Below, one piece after another: positions 8,042 through 17,294 of a DNA stretch of 64,000 bases. The stretch lies in contig NZ_CP035491.1 in assembly GCF_004135405.1 (NCBI RefSeq), positions 3,534,001-3,598,000 of the forward strand. The letters run 5' to 3'. Made by a program: the position numbers and the translations under genes. The number at the start of each line of letters is the position of its first letter. Position 1 is the first letter of the stretch. This DNA comes from Agromyces protaetiae (GTDB lineage: Bacteria; Actinomycetota; Actinomycetes; Actinomycetales; Microbacteriaceae). The notes below the pieces were generated by a model that was given only the letters and a program-made list of their open reading frames with translations, ran no database searches and was not told the origin of the DNA.

Positions 8042-9867
8042 GCCGGGCTCCCTTCGGCGCCCATCGCCTTCGGGGAGACCGCGTCGGTCGGCGACGGCGA
8101 CGAGGCATCCGGGCCGTTCGCACCGCCGGCGTCGCCCGAGCCGCTCGCGCTCGCGACGCCCGCCTTCGCGGAGTCCTCCGCGCCCGCCTTCGGGCCCCTC
8201 CGCGACGCGAGGAACGCCGCCCGCCGCTCCGCGGCCCGCCGCCGACGACGCCGTCGGCCGCGCCTCGTCGGGACGATCTCGGGCGGAGCGCCGGCGCCGG
8301 TCATCGCCCACGCCGCGATCGCGTAGAGGATGGCGAGCAGCAGGAGGGTCTGCATGAACGCGAATGCGTCGTAGAAGAACATCGCCGCCGTGTACCCGAC
8401 GCTCGCCGTCGCGATCGCGAACACGAGGTTGGTCCACTTGGGGTCGACATCGGAGCGGAACATGAACCGCACCATCGTGATGATCGGCCACACGAGGAGT
8501 GCGATGAGCCCGATGATGCCGACCACGCCCGTCTCGAGGAGCGTGCCGAGCCACTGATTGTCGAGGATCTGCGCGTTCGCGTTCTCGCCGACGACGATCC
8601 GGCTGCCGAGTCCGGTACCCGCGAGCGGAGCCTGGCTGAACTCGTCGAACGCTCCGGGCAGATCGGCCAGACGCCCCTGCCCCGCCATGCCGACGCTCGC
8701 GTACTGCGACGCCACGAGGCTGTCGATGTCGAGGAGGGAGAGCACCATCGACTCGAACAACTGGGGCAGCACGAGTCCGACGACGAGCGCGATGGGCGCG
8801 CCGATCGCCGCGAGGATGCCGCCGAGCTTCGGTCTCATGACGAGGACGAAGAGGAACATCGCGCCGAGTGTGACGACGCCCGTGCGCGACACGGCCGCGA
8901 GCATGCCGACGAGCATGATGCCGATGGCGCCGATGTAGAGGATGCGCCGGGTCTGCTCGAATCGCGGCCACGGGCTGTACTTCATGAGGTACACCGCGAG
9001 CGGGATGATCATGCAGAACAGCACGGCGAGCGCGATCGGATGCTGCGCCGAGCCGAACGCCCGGTTGCCGCCCGCCCGCAACGACTCGGCGTCGTCGCGC
9101 AAGAGCTGCAGCGGCAGGAAGTTGCCGAGCAGCAGGAAGATGTTCTCGCGCGTGAACCGCTCGAGGAAGGCGAAGAATCCGATGAACGCGCCGCCCAGCA
9201 CGATGACGTTGAGCACGATCATCGTGATGCGCTCGGTCGACAGCAGCTGCCGTGTGACGAACACGACCGACAAGAGGAACGAGAGCTGGAAGAGGTTGCC
9301 GAACCCGGGGCCGAACAGTCCGCTCTCGACGAGCGGAGTGACGTTGAAGAGGAGCGACGCGAGCATCGTCCACAGGAAGATCGCGATCGGCCATCCCCAG
9401 ACGACGGGCTTGCGCTCTCGCGTGTCGCGCAGGAAGAACGCGAGGATGAGCGCGACCAGGAGCCCCGCGATCACCACCCGGTAGGGCTCGAGCGCGAACC
9501 CGACCGGGATCGGCAATGCGTAGCGGCGGATCGGGATGAACAGGACGACGCCCACGAGGACGAACAGCATGGCCGTCCAGCTGAGCACCACGCGGTGGAA
9601 GACGTAGAGGCCCGCGACGGCGATGAGGACACCGCCGAACACGAGCGGATCGAGGAAGACGACCCCGAGGACGCTGATGCCGGTCGCAACGAGCGCGCCG
9701 ATCGTCGCGAGTCCCCACGGAGACTCGTTCGGATCGCGCTCCTCGTCGCTCGCCCGGTGCGCCCAGGGCGACTCGTCGCGCTCATCGCCCGCCGGCGCGC
9801 CCCACGGCGACTCGTCCTCGTCGTCGGACGAGTACGACGAATAGGGCGGGTTCGTCGCGTCGGACAT
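8038..9867 (-). CDS. O-antigen ligase/Wzy-like polymerase
   Basis: Polytopic membrane protein of 609 residues in the O-antigen ligase/polymerase superfamily. The cytoplasmic N-terminus (about 1-50) contains three copies of an ESPW motif (DESPWGAP, DESPWAHR, NESPWGLA) before the first membrane segment. About 11-12 hydrophobic helices follow, with a large loop (about 330-410) holding GTGLGSRIVVGENANAQILDNQWL, where ligases and polymerases keep their periplasmic catalytic loop. The C-terminus is a basic then Ala/Gly/Ser-rich tail. Position between a Wzz-like protein and a flippase supports the Wzy polymerase role; a ligase role cannot be excluded. Confidence 0.82.
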   Translation of the reverse strand: MSDATNPPYSSYSSDDEDESPWGAPAGDERDESPWAHRASDEERDPNESPWGLATIGALVATGISVLGVVFLDPLVFGGVLIAVAGLYVFHRVVLSWTAMLFVLVGVVLFIPIRRYALPIPVGFALEPYRVVIAGLLVALILAFFLRDTRERKPVVWGWPIAIFLWTMLASLLFNVTPLVESGLFGPGFGNLFQLSFLLSVVFVTRQLLSTERITMIVLNVIVLGGAFIGFFAFLERFTRENIFLLLGNFLPLQLLRDDAESLRAGGNRAFGSAQHPIALAVLFCMIIPLAVYLMKYSPWPRFEQTRRILYIGAIGIMLVGMLAAVSRTGVVTLGAMFLFVLVMRPKLGGILAAIGAPIALVVGLVLPQLFESMVLSLLDIDSLVASQYASVGMAGQGRLADLPGAFDEFSQAPLAGTGLGSRIVVGENANAQILDNQWLGTLLETGVVGIIGLIALLVWPIITMVRFMFRSDVDPKWTNLVFAIATASVGYTAAMFFYDAFAFMQTLLLLAILYAIAAWAMTGAGAPPEIVPTRRGRRRRRRRAAERRAAFLASRRGPKAGAEDSAKAGVASASGSGDAGGANGPDASSPSPTDAVSPKAMGAEGSPA

Positions 9868-9873
9868 CTCGGC

Positions 9874-10821
9874 TCAGCGGACGGGGGTCGCGTCGGGCTC
9901 GGACACCTCGAAGGGGTCTTCGAGGTCGCCGCGACTGATCTCCTCGTCGGTGTCGAAGTCGTCGTACGGTCGGAGCCGGTCTTCCGTGCTCTCGCCGTCC
10001 CATGCCCGGCGGCCGCGACCTCCGCCGCCCCGGCCGCCGCGCGGCCGGTCGCCGTCGCCGCCGTCGCGGGCCTGACGGCGCTCGCGGATCGACTCGACGA
10101 GGAGGGCGAGGGCGACGAAGAGGAGGAAGACGCCGAACGCGACGACCACGACGGGGATCGCGGGGTTCGACCCGACGCCCTCATCGGCCTTCGCCTTGTT
10201 GAGTTCCTGGAGCACGAGCCGGATGTCCGGCGGGATCGCCGCCTCGTCCTGCCTGGCGACGACCGTGTTCATGAAGACGCCTGTGGCCTCGTCGGCGAGC
10301 CGTTCGGCTCGGTCTGCGGACTGCGCCGTCGCTGCGATCTCGATGACCGGCAGGATGAGTCGGCCCGCGAAGCGCTCGTCGCCGGCCGGCGGGGTCGAGC
10401 GGCGGGTCGCCGTGATGGTCTCGCCGTCGGCGAGTCCGCCGACCCGGGACGCCACGGCGTCGACGATCTCGTCGGAGGACGCGAGGTAGGAGAGCACGAG
10501 CGCGCTGTTGTCGAGATCGACGGGCACGGGCTCGGGGATGATGAACTGGTCGGCCGGAACCTGCCCGGTCACCGGGTCGGGCTGCGGGATCGCCTGCGGC
10601 TCGCCGGGGATCTCGACCTGGTAGTACGAGGGCTCCGGCGACGTCAGCAGGACGTTCGTGGTGGCCTGATAGGTCTTGACCGCGCGCGGCTCGATCTTGC
10701 CGTTCACGATGCCGAAGCCCGCCGAGAGACCGGCGACGAGCGCGATGACCGCTCCGCAGATCAGGAGGATCTTCTGCCTGAGCAGTCGTCGTACATATGT
10801 CGGTTGTTCCGTGGAAGCCAT
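9874..10821 (-). CDS. Wzz-like polysaccharide co-polymerase
   Basis: Membrane protein of 315 residues. It has a transmembrane helix at about 18-40 (ILLICGAVIALVAGLSAGFG), an extracytoplasmic domain, and a second helix near 225-250 (AIPVVVVAFGVFLLFVALALLV). A basic, Gly/Arg-rich cytoplasmic tail ends in DDFDTDEEISRGDLEDPFEV. The two-helix layout matches Wzz/chain-length determinants, but no kinase domain is attached, unlike the gene at 52911. ATG 10821 follows AGAAGGGG. It heads the minus-strand polymerase-GT-flippase operon and probably sets chain length. Confidence 0.75.
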   Translation of the reverse strand: MASTEQPTYVRRLLRQKILLICGAVIALVAGLSAGFGIVNGKIEPRAVKTYQATTNVLLTSPEPSYYQVEIPGEPQAIPQPDPVTGQVPADQFIIPEPVPVDLDNSALVLSYLASSDEIVDAVASRVGGLADGETITATRRSTPPAGDERFAGRLILPVIEIAATAQSADRAERLADEATGVFMNTVVARQDEAAIPPDIRLVLQELNKAKADEGVGSNPAIPVVVVAFGVFLLFVALALLVESIRERRQARDGGDGDRPRGGRGGGGRGRRAWDGESTEDRLRPYDDFDTDEEISRGDLEDPFEVSEPDATPVR

Positions 10822-10953
10822 GAATGCCCCTTCTCACCACCGATTGAACATGCTGTGCCGCACCAACTACCTGAGGAATAATCAACGATACCTGCGGTCC
10901 TCGCGCAACGTGGCCCCCCATTCAGGGTGCTGTTGCGCCGATCATCCCCCTGT

Positions 10954-10994
10954 CACACTCTGCCACCGGAGTCTGCACACTCTGCCACCGGAGT
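10954..10994. repeat. Tandem 19-bp direct repeat in divergent promoter region
   Basis: CACACTCTGCCACCGGAGT occurs perfectly at 10954-10972 and again at 10976-10994, a 22-bp period, or about two helical turns. It lies in the 264-bp gap between the divergent Wzz-like gene (start 10821) and the GT2 gene (start 11086). Position and helical phasing suggest a regulator binding site shared by both operons. Nothing else gene-like is visible in 10822-11085. Confidence 0.55.
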
Positions 10995-11085
10995 GTTGCA
11001 GTTGTGTGAAACTTCCTCACAGGCCACCCTGGACGCAAGGCGGGCGCGCCTGCCGACCGAGACCGTGTGAGCCGTGGAGGTGTGC

Positions 11086-12033
11086 ATGCCGAGGACGAGC
11101 CGACCGGCACCGCGCGACGGCGGAACGGTCACGATCGCCGTCTGCACGCGCAACCGACCCGAACTGCTCCGCTCCGCGCTCGCCGCCATCCGCGAGCACT
11201 CCGGCTCCGTCGAACTCCTCGTCGTGGACTCCGCCTCCACGACCGACGAGACCCGCGCCGTCGCACGGGAGGCCGACGCGCGGTATGTCCGCGCCGAACG
11301 GCCCGGCCTCTCGATCGCGAGGAACATCGCGCTGCGCGAGGCATCCGGCGGCCTCATCGTCTTCACCGACGACGACTGCCGCACCGAACCCGGCTATCTC
11401 GCGCCCCTCGTCGCCGCGTTCGACGACGACACGGTCCACGCGGCCACGGGCAGGCTCCACGACACGCACGACCCGCTCCCGGCGCCCGCGCCGCCGATTC
11501 TGCTCACCGACGTGCTCGACGGGCTCGACGCGGGGCACGGCGCGCTCATGGCGTTCCGCACCGACGCGTTCGCCTCGCTCGGCGGGTTCGACCCCGTGCT
11601 CGGCGCCGGACGCCGCTTCGGCGGCGCGGAGGACCTCGACGCCCTGTGCCGCGTCCTCGCGTCGGGCGGCCTCGTCGCGAAGGTCGGCGCGTCGATCGTC
11701 ACGCACGTGTACACGCGCGACGACGCCGACTACGTCGTCCTGAACGAGAACTACGGCCGCGGGATCGGCGCGATGATCGCGAAGTGGCTGCGCGAGAACC
11801 CGGCCGCAGGCCGCGCGCTCCGCCGCCGCGTCGTGCGCCGGGCGCTCCGCCGCCTCGCGCGGCGGGTGACCGATGCGCGGTACCGCCGCGGGCAGGCGGC
11901 GTACCTCAGAGGCATCCTCACGGGCTACCGCGAAGCGCGCGGGCTGCCGCTCGACGGTCCGGTCTTCCGCGACGAGCACCCGCCCGACCCCGTGCCGACG
12001 CCCATCGCGATCGACGGAACGGAGACGGGATGA
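11086..12033 (+). CDS. GT2 glycosyltransferase
   Basis: GT-A glycosyltransferase of 315 residues. [22 protein letters not shown] opens the fold, and [18 protein letters not shown] contains the DXD-type metal site. [10 protein letters not shown] with GGAEDLDAL matches the acceptor and catalytic-base region. ATG 11086 was chosen over the upstream GTG 11074 because GGAGG sits five bases before it. The stop overlaps the next ATG. First gene of a long plus-strand operon that continues through the FAAL/ACP genes. Confidence 0.87.
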   Translation: MPRTSRPAPRDGGTVTIAVCTRNRPELLRSALAAIREHSGSVELLVVDSASTTDETRAVAREADARYVRAERPGLSIARNIALREASGGLIVFTDDDCRTEPGYLAPLVAAFDDDTVHAATGRLHDTHDPLPAPAPPILLTDVLDGLDAGHGALMAFRTDAFASLGGFDPVLGAGRRFGGAEDLDALCRVLASGGLVAKVGASIVTHVYTRDDADYVVLNENYGRGIGAMIAKWLRENPAAGRALRRRVVRRALRRLARRVTDARYRRGQAAYLRGILTGYREARGLPLDGPVFRDEHPPDPVPTPIAIDGTETG

Positions 12034-12584
12034 GCGGCACCGACGGCAAGCTCGGCGGCCTCGCCCGGTCGCTCCTCGACCCGCGCACATACGCGCATGC
12101 GTTCCGCCTGCTGCACTTCGCGTCGTACTCGCACGTGCAGCAGGTGCGCAGGCTGAACCGCGGCGCGAACGTGTCGTTCGCCCCGAACGTGTCGTTCCGG
12201 AACGCCGAGCGCATCACGATCGGCGCGGGCTCGCACATCGGCGAACACAGCGTCATCTGGGCCGGCAACTCGACGGGGCGGATCGTCTTCGGCGAGAAGT
12301 GCCTGCTCGCGCCGAACGTGACGATCACGGCGTCGAACTACGGCACCGAGCCCGGGACGCCCGTCATGGATCAGCCCAAGATCGAGGAAGACATCGTCAT
12401 CGGCGACGACGTGTGGCTCGGCGCCAACACGGTCGTCCTCGCGGGCGTCACGATCGGCGACGGCGCGGTCGTCGCGGCGGGAGCCGTCGTGACGAAGGAT
12501 GTCCCGGCGGGCGCCATCGTCGGCGGCGTGCCCGCGCGGGTCATCGGGCAGCGCGGAACGAAGGGCGGTGAGCCCGCCTCATGA
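12030..12584 (+). CDS. Hexapeptide-repeat (LbH) acyltransferase
   Basis: Left-handed beta-helix acyltransferase of 184 residues, paralogous in type to the gene at 1198. Repeats run through [18 protein letters not shown], then [18 protein letters not shown] and [15 protein letters not shown], ending with GGVPARVIG. It probably O-acetylates a glycan residue using acetyl-CoA. It overlaps the GT2 genes on both sides by 4 nt (ATGA), so it acts on the same product. No catalytic His equivalent can be assigned with certainty. Confidence 0.87.
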   Translation: MSGTDGKLGGLARSLLDPRTYAHAFRLLHFASYSHVQQVRRLNRGANVSFAPNVSFRNAERITIGAGSHIGEHSVIWAGNSTGRIVFGEKCLLAPNVTITASNYGTEPGTPVMDQPKIEEDIVIGDDVWLGANTVVLAGVTIGDGAVVAAGAVVTKDVPAGAIVGGVPARVIGQRGTKGGEPAS

Positions 12585-13609
12585 GCGAAGCCCGACCCGC
12601 GACCCGACCCGACCTGTCCGTCGTCATCGTGAACTACAACACCGCCGAGGAGACCACCGAGTGCGTGACGACGCTTCTCGCGACGACGGCGGCCGCGCTC
12701 GACGTCGTCGTCGTCGACAACGGCTCGCGCGACGACAGTGTCGGGATGCTCCGGCGCACCCACCCGGGCATCCGCGTGATCGAGGCGGGCGAGAACCTCG
12801 GCTTCGCCGCCGGGGTCAACGTCGGCGTCGAAGCATCCGTCGCCCCGCGCGTGCTGCTCCTGAACCCCGACACCGTCATCCTCGACGGGGCGATCGACGC
12901 GCTCCTCGCGTTCGCGCGGGCGCATCCCGAGCACCGGCTCTACGGCGGCCGCACGCTCCGACCCGACGGATCGACCGACCCGAGCTCGTGCTGGGGCGAG
13001 ATGACGCTCTGGTCGCTCACGTCGTTCGCGCTCGGGCTCACGACGGCGTTCAAGCGCTCGCGCGTCTTCGACCCCGAGTCGCTCGGGCGGTGGGAGCGCG
13101 ATTCGGTGCGCGAGGTGCCGATCATCACGGGATGTCTCCTCCTCGTCTCGCGGGCAGACTGGGACGCGCTCGGCGGCATGGACGAGCGGTTCTTCCTCTA
13201 CGGCGAGGACGCCGAGTTCTCGGCGCGAGCGCGAGCCGCTGGGCTTCGCCCCGTCATCGTGCCGGATGCCGTGATCGTGCACGCCGTAGGCGGGTCGACG
13301 GCGGCCGAAGGCACGTCGAACGGGCGCAAGATGAGCATGGTCATGGCCGGGAAGGCGACCGTCCTGCGGACGACGTGGCCGCCCGCGCGGGCCCGCGCGG
13401 GCGTCTTCCTGCTCGAGGCGGGTGCGTACACGCGAGCCCTGCTCGAGACGGTCCGCGGCCGGAGGCCCGGCACGTGGCGGGTCGTCTGGAGTCGGCGCCG
13501 CGAATGGCGCGACGGCTATCCGTCGGCGAAGGCGGCGCTCTTCCCCGCCTCGGAGCGCTCCGCCTCGACCCTCGCGAAAACTGAGGATTTCGGCAAGAAT
13601 CCCCACTGA
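12581..13609 (+). CDS. GT2 glycosyltransferase, rhamnosyltransferase-like
   Basis: GT2 enzyme of 342 residues resembling WbbL-type rhamnosyltransferases. It opens [33 protein letters not shown] and [13 protein letters not shown] are the nucleotide-sugar signatures, [10 protein letters not shown] is the DXD-equivalent, and [16 protein letters not shown] is the family acceptor motif. A paralogue with the same layout is at 47176. ATG 12581 overlaps the acyltransferase stop. About 37 bp separate it from the first FAAL gene. Confidence 0.88.
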   Translation: MSEARPATRPDLSVVIVNYNTAEETTECVTTLLATTAAALDVVVVDNGSRDDSVGMLRRTHPGIRVIEAGENLGFAAGVNVGVEASVAPRVLLLNPDTVILDGAIDALLAFARAHPEHRLYGGRTLRPDGSTDPSSCWGEMTLWSLTSFALGLTTAFKRSRVFDPESLGRWERDSVREVPIITGCLLLVSRADWDALGGMDERFFLYGEDAEFSARARAAGLRPVIVPDAVIVHAVGGSTAAEGTSNGRKMSMVMAGKATVLRTTWPPARARAGVFLLEAGAYTRALLETVRGRRPGTWRVVWSRRREWRDGYPSAKAALFPASERSASTLAKTEDFGKNPH

Positions 13610-13646
13610 GTCCGGCTGTACCCACCTCATGCGATTGGACGGAACG

Positions 13647-15359
13647 ATGAGCGACGAAGCCCCCGACCTGTTCGAAGCACTCCAGCGCACCGCCGCGAAA
13701 TGGGGCAACGACCGCGGCATCCGCTGGTTCGACAGTCCCGACCATTCCGACTACATCGGCTTCGCCGACCTCGAACGGGAGGCGCGCACGATCGGGGCGT
13801 CGATCCAGGCCGCGGGCTTCGGGATCGGCACGACGGCCGTCATCGCCGTCGGTTCCGGGCTCGACTGGCCGGGCGCCGTGTTCGGCGCGATGGCGGCGGG
13901 CGTGACGTTCATGCCGGCCCCCGTGTCGGGATACGGCTCGGCCGAGTATCTCACGGAGGGCGTCGCGGCGATCGCCCGCTCGGGCGACGCGGGCCTGCTC
14001 ATCGTCGACCGCGGCACCCTCGAACGCCTCGACGGGCTGTCCGCCCTCGGCGTGCCCGTCCTCCTCATCGAAGACCTGCGCGCGGGCGACCCCGACGCGT
14101 GGGTCGACCCCGGCCTCACACCCGACGACATCGCCTACCTGCTCTTCACCTCCGGCTCGACGGGCGACCCCAAGGGCGTCATCGCGACCCACGGCATGAT
14201 CGTGCGCACCTCGACCGCCAACAAGGAGGCCTTCAACTTCACCGACGACTCGGTCATGGTGGGCTGGGCGCCCATGCACCACATCATGGGGTTGCTCTCG
14301 CAGGTCATCGTCCCGGCCGTCAACGGCACGCATTCGGTGACGATGCCGACCGAGCAGTTCCAGAAGCGGCCGCTCGGATGGCTCCAGCTCATCAGCACGT
14401 ACCGGGGCACGTACTCGGCGGCGGGGAACTTCGCGTTCGACCTCGTCACGCGCCTCGTGACCGACGAGCAGATCGCCGACCTCGACCTCCGCTCGCTCAA
14501 AGGGCTCTTCTGCGGCAGCGAGCCGATCCGCCCCGAGACGATGCGTGCGTTCATCGACAAGTTCGCGCCCGCGGGCATCACCGACAAGGTCGTCTCGACC
14601 TCGTACGGCATGACCGAGACCGGCATGATCACGGGCAAGTTCCCCGAGGACGACCTCGTCATCCGCAGGTTCGACCGCGAGGCGCTCGAGTCGGGCAGGC
14701 TCGTGCCGTCCGACGGCGAGGGCAGCGTCGAATGGGTCTCCTGCGGACGCCCCGACGCCTACACGACCGTGCAGCTCGTCGACCCCGACACGCTCCTCCC
14801 CGTCGAAGACGGGGTCGTGGGCGAGGTCTGGGCGAACTCGCCGGTGATCTCGCCGGGGTACTTCCGGCGTCCGGATGCCACGGCCGAGACCTTCGGCCTG
14901 AAGCTGCCGGGCGACGACCTCCCCTACATGCGCACGGGCGACCTCGCGGCGCGGCTCGACGGCCAGCTCTTCGTCACGGGCCGGCTCAAGGAGATGCTCA
15001 TCATCCGCGGCCGGAACATCTATCCGATGGACATCGAGGCCGCCGCCCGTGAGGTCTCCCCCGCCGTCGGCATCGGCGCAGTCTTCGAACTCACGGACCA
15101 CGACATGGGGGTCGGCATCGTGGCCGAGCTCGACGCCGAGGCGCTCGCCGCGAGCGGCGAGACGGTCGACGAGCTCGCCGAGCGGCTGCGCAAGGAGCTG
15201 GCGGCGAAGTTCTCGCTCCCGTACCTCGCGGTTGCGTTCGTCGAGCCCGGCCGCCTCCCCCGCACCGGGACGGGGAAGGTGCGCCGCACGCCGACCCGTC
15301 GCCAGCTCGGAGACGGGACGCTCGCGACCGTCCACACGCTCGGATTCGCGATGGCCTGA
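13647..15359 (+). CDS. FAAL-like fatty acyl-AMP ligase 1
   Basis: Adenylate-forming ligase of 570 residues that probably activates a fatty or other carboxylic acid as acyl-AMP and loads it onto the ACP encoded at 19096. It has the P-loop LLFTSGSTGDPKGV, the acid-binding region GWAPMHHIMGL, the SCGRPD and YMRTGDLAARLDGQLFVTGR adenylate motifs, and KEMLIIRGRNIYPMDIE. The GRNxYPxDIE form is characteristic of FAALs rather than acyl-CoA ligases. The C-terminal TGTGKVRRTP holds the catalytic Lys. ATG 13647 is preferred because its paralogue at 15507 starts at the same alignment point. Substrate unknown. Confidence 0.87.
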   Translation: MSDEAPDLFEALQRTAAKWGNDRGIRWFDSPDHSDYIGFADLEREARTIGASIQAAGFGIGTTAVIAVGSGLDWPGAVFGAMAAGVTFMPAPVSGYGSAEYLTEGVAAIARSGDAGLLIVDRGTLERLDGLSALGVPVLLIEDLRAGDPDAWVDPGLTPDDIAYLLFTSGSTGDPKGVIATHGMIVRTSTANKEAFNFTDDSVMVGWAPMHHIMGLLSQVIVPAVNGTHSVTMPTEQFQKRPLGWLQLISTYRGTYSAAGNFAFDLVTRLVTDEQIADLDLRSLKGLFCGSEPIRPETMRAFIDKFAPAGITDKVVSTSYGMTETGMITGKFPEDDLVIRRFDREALESGRLVPSDGEGSVEWVSCGRPDAYTTVQLVDPDTLLPVEDGVVGEVWANSPVISPGYFRRPDATAETFGLKLPGDDLPYMRTGDLAARLDGQLFVTGRLKEMLIIRGRNIYPMDIEAAAREVSPAVGIGAVFELTDHDMGVGIVAELDAEALAASGETVDELAERLRKELAAKFSLPYLAVAFVEPGRLPRTGTGKVRRTPTRRQLGDGTLATVHTLGFAMA

Positions 15360-15424
15360 CGCGCCCCGGCGCAACCGGACACACGCTCATCTCCCTAGAA
15401 CGGGGCACTATCGACCCCCGTCGC

Positions 15425-15446
15425 GTAACTGAGACAATCTCGTTAC
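15425..15446. promoter_or_regulatory. Inverted repeat before second FAAL gene
   Basis: GTAAC-T-GAGA (15425-15434) pairs with TCTC-GTTAC (15438-15446) around CAA, leaving one unpaired T. It lies in the 147-bp gap between the first two FAAL genes, where a more AT-rich patch breaks otherwise compact spacing. It may be an operator or an RNA stem affecting expression of the downstream ligase. No clear -35/-10 pair accompanies it. Confidence 0.35.
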
Positions 15447-15506
15447 TGCGCCGATGGGGCCCCGCGGTACATCCTGACCGATGCGAACGAACGAACGGAC
15501 CAGGCC

Positions 15507-17219
15507 ATGAGCGAAGCACCGACCACGCTGTTCGAAGCGCTGCGGAACACCGCGGCCGAGCACGGCGATACTCGCGGGATCAAGTACTTCGAAAGCCTCG
15601 ACGACTCGATCTCGATCACCTACGCCGACCTCGAACGCGAAGCGAAAGCCGTCGCCGCGTCGCTCGCCGACGCAGGCTACGGCATCGGCACGAACGCCGT
15701 CATCGCGCTCAAGGCCGGCCTCGACTGGCCGGGCGCCGTATGGGGGGCGATCGCCGCAGGCGTCACGTTCCTGCCCGCGCCCGTCGCCGGATACGGCTCG
15801 CCCGCGAACCTCATCGACGGCGTCGCCGCCGTCGCACGTTCGGGCGAGGCGAACCTCCTCATCGTCGACCGCGAGACAGTCCAGCGGCTCGAGGGTCTCG
15901 CCGACCTCGGCCTCCCTGTGCTCTTCATCGAAGATCTCCGCGAGGGCGACCCCGACGCGTGGGTCGATCCGGGGCTCACGCCCGACACGATCGCCTACCT
16001 GCTCTTCACGTCGGGTTCGACGGGCGACCCCAAGGGCGTCATCGCGACCCACCGCACGGTCCTCACGGGCGCGCTCACGAACACCGACCTCTTCCAGGTC
16101 GACGACGGCGCCCTCACGGTCGGCTGGGCGCCCATGCACCACATCATGGGACTCGCGACCTATGTGCTCCTGCCCGCGATCAGCGGCATCGACTCGATCA
16201 TCATGCCGACGGCCGTGTTCCAGAAGCGCCCGCTCATGTGGCTCCAGCTCATGAGCAAGTACAAGGCGACCCAGTCGGCGGCGGGCAACTTCGCGTTCGA
16301 CCTCGTCACGCGGCTCGTGACCGACGAGCAACTCGCCGAGCTCGACCTCTCGTCGATCCGCACCCTGTTCTCGGGCAGCGAGCCCGTGCGGCCCGAGACC
16401 GTGCGCGCGTTCCTCGCGAAGTTCGCACCGACCGGAGTCACGGCGAAGATGATCGCCCCCGCGATGGGCATGACCGAGGCGGGACTCATCACCGCGAAAT
16501 ACCCCGACGACGAACTCGTGATCCGCCGCTTCGACCCGGTCTCGCTCGAAGCGGGCCGCCTCGTGCCCGACGACGGCCCCGACAGCATCGAGTGGGTCTC
16601 GTGCGGCCGCCCGAACCCGCACACGACCGTGAAGATCGTCGACCCCGACACCCTCACCGAGGTGTCCGACGGCGTCGTCGGCGAGATCTGGGTGAGCTCG
16701 AACATGGTCTCCCCCGGGTACTTCCGCCGACCCGACGCCACCGCCGAAGCGTTCGATGTGAAGCTTCCCGGCGACGACAAGGGGTACCTCCGCACGGGCG
16801 ACCTCGCCGCGGTGCTCGACGGCCAGCTCTACGTCACCGGCCGGCTGAAGGAGATGCTCATCATCCGCGGCCGCAACCTCTACCCGATGGACATCGAGGC
16901 GGCCGCCCGCACGGTGTCGCCCGCGGTCGGGATCGGCGCGGCGTTCGAGCTCACCGACCGGGATGCCGCCGTCGGCATCGTCACCGAGATCGACCGCGAG
17001 GCGCTCGACGCGAGCGGCGAGACGCTCGACGGCATCGCCGACCAGGTGCGGCGGCACCTCATGGACAAGTTCTCGCTGCCGTACCTCGCGGTCGCGCTCG
17101 TCGAGGCGGGCGGGCTCCCCCGCACCCCGACCGGCAAGGTCAAGCGCACGCCGACCCGGCGTCAGCTCGAGGCGGGCGAACTGCCCACCGCCCACACGCT
17201 CGGCCTCGCGCGGGTCTAG
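15507..17219 (+). CDS. FAAL-like fatty acyl-AMP ligase 2
   Basis: Adenylate-forming ligase of 570 residues, the same length as the preceding gene and very similar to it throughout, so probably a recent tandem duplicate. It has LLFTSGSTGDPKGV, GWAPMHHIMGL, the conserved FQKRPLMWLQLMSKY, LRTGDLAAVLDGQLYVTGR and IIRGRNLYPMDIE, with the catalytic Lys in TPTGKVKRTP. Differences fall in the acid-binding region (TNTDLFQVDD against TANKEAFNFTDD), which may mean a different acyl chain. Predicted to acylate the ACP at 19096. Confidence 0.87.
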   Translation: MSEAPTTLFEALRNTAAEHGDTRGIKYFESLDDSISITYADLEREAKAVAASLADAGYGIGTNAVIALKAGLDWPGAVWGAIAAGVTFLPAPVAGYGSPANLIDGVAAVARSGEANLLIVDRETVQRLEGLADLGLPVLFIEDLREGDPDAWVDPGLTPDTIAYLLFTSGSTGDPKGVIATHRTVLTGALTNTDLFQVDDGALTVGWAPMHHIMGLATYVLLPAISGIDSIIMPTAVFQKRPLMWLQLMSKYKATQSAAGNFAFDLVTRLVTDEQLAELDLSSIRTLFSGSEPVRPETVRAFLAKFAPTGVTAKMIAPAMGMTEAGLITAKYPDDELVIRRFDPVSLEAGRLVPDDGPDSIEWVSCGRPNPHTTVKIVDPDTLTEVSDGVVGEIWVSSNMVSPGYFRRPDATAEAFDVKLPGDDKGYLRTGDLAAVLDGQLYVTGRLKEMLIIRGRNLYPMDIEAAARTVSPAVGIGAAFELTDRDAAVGIVTEIDREALDASGETLDGIADQVRRHLMDKFSLPYLAVALVEAGGLPRTPTGKVKRTPTRRQLEAGELPTAHTLGLARV

Positions 17220-17294
17220 CGACCGCGGGATGAGAGTTCCACCCCCGGCGGCACGGAAGCCTCGGGTCGCACAGAGAAGGAGACCGAAGGACAC

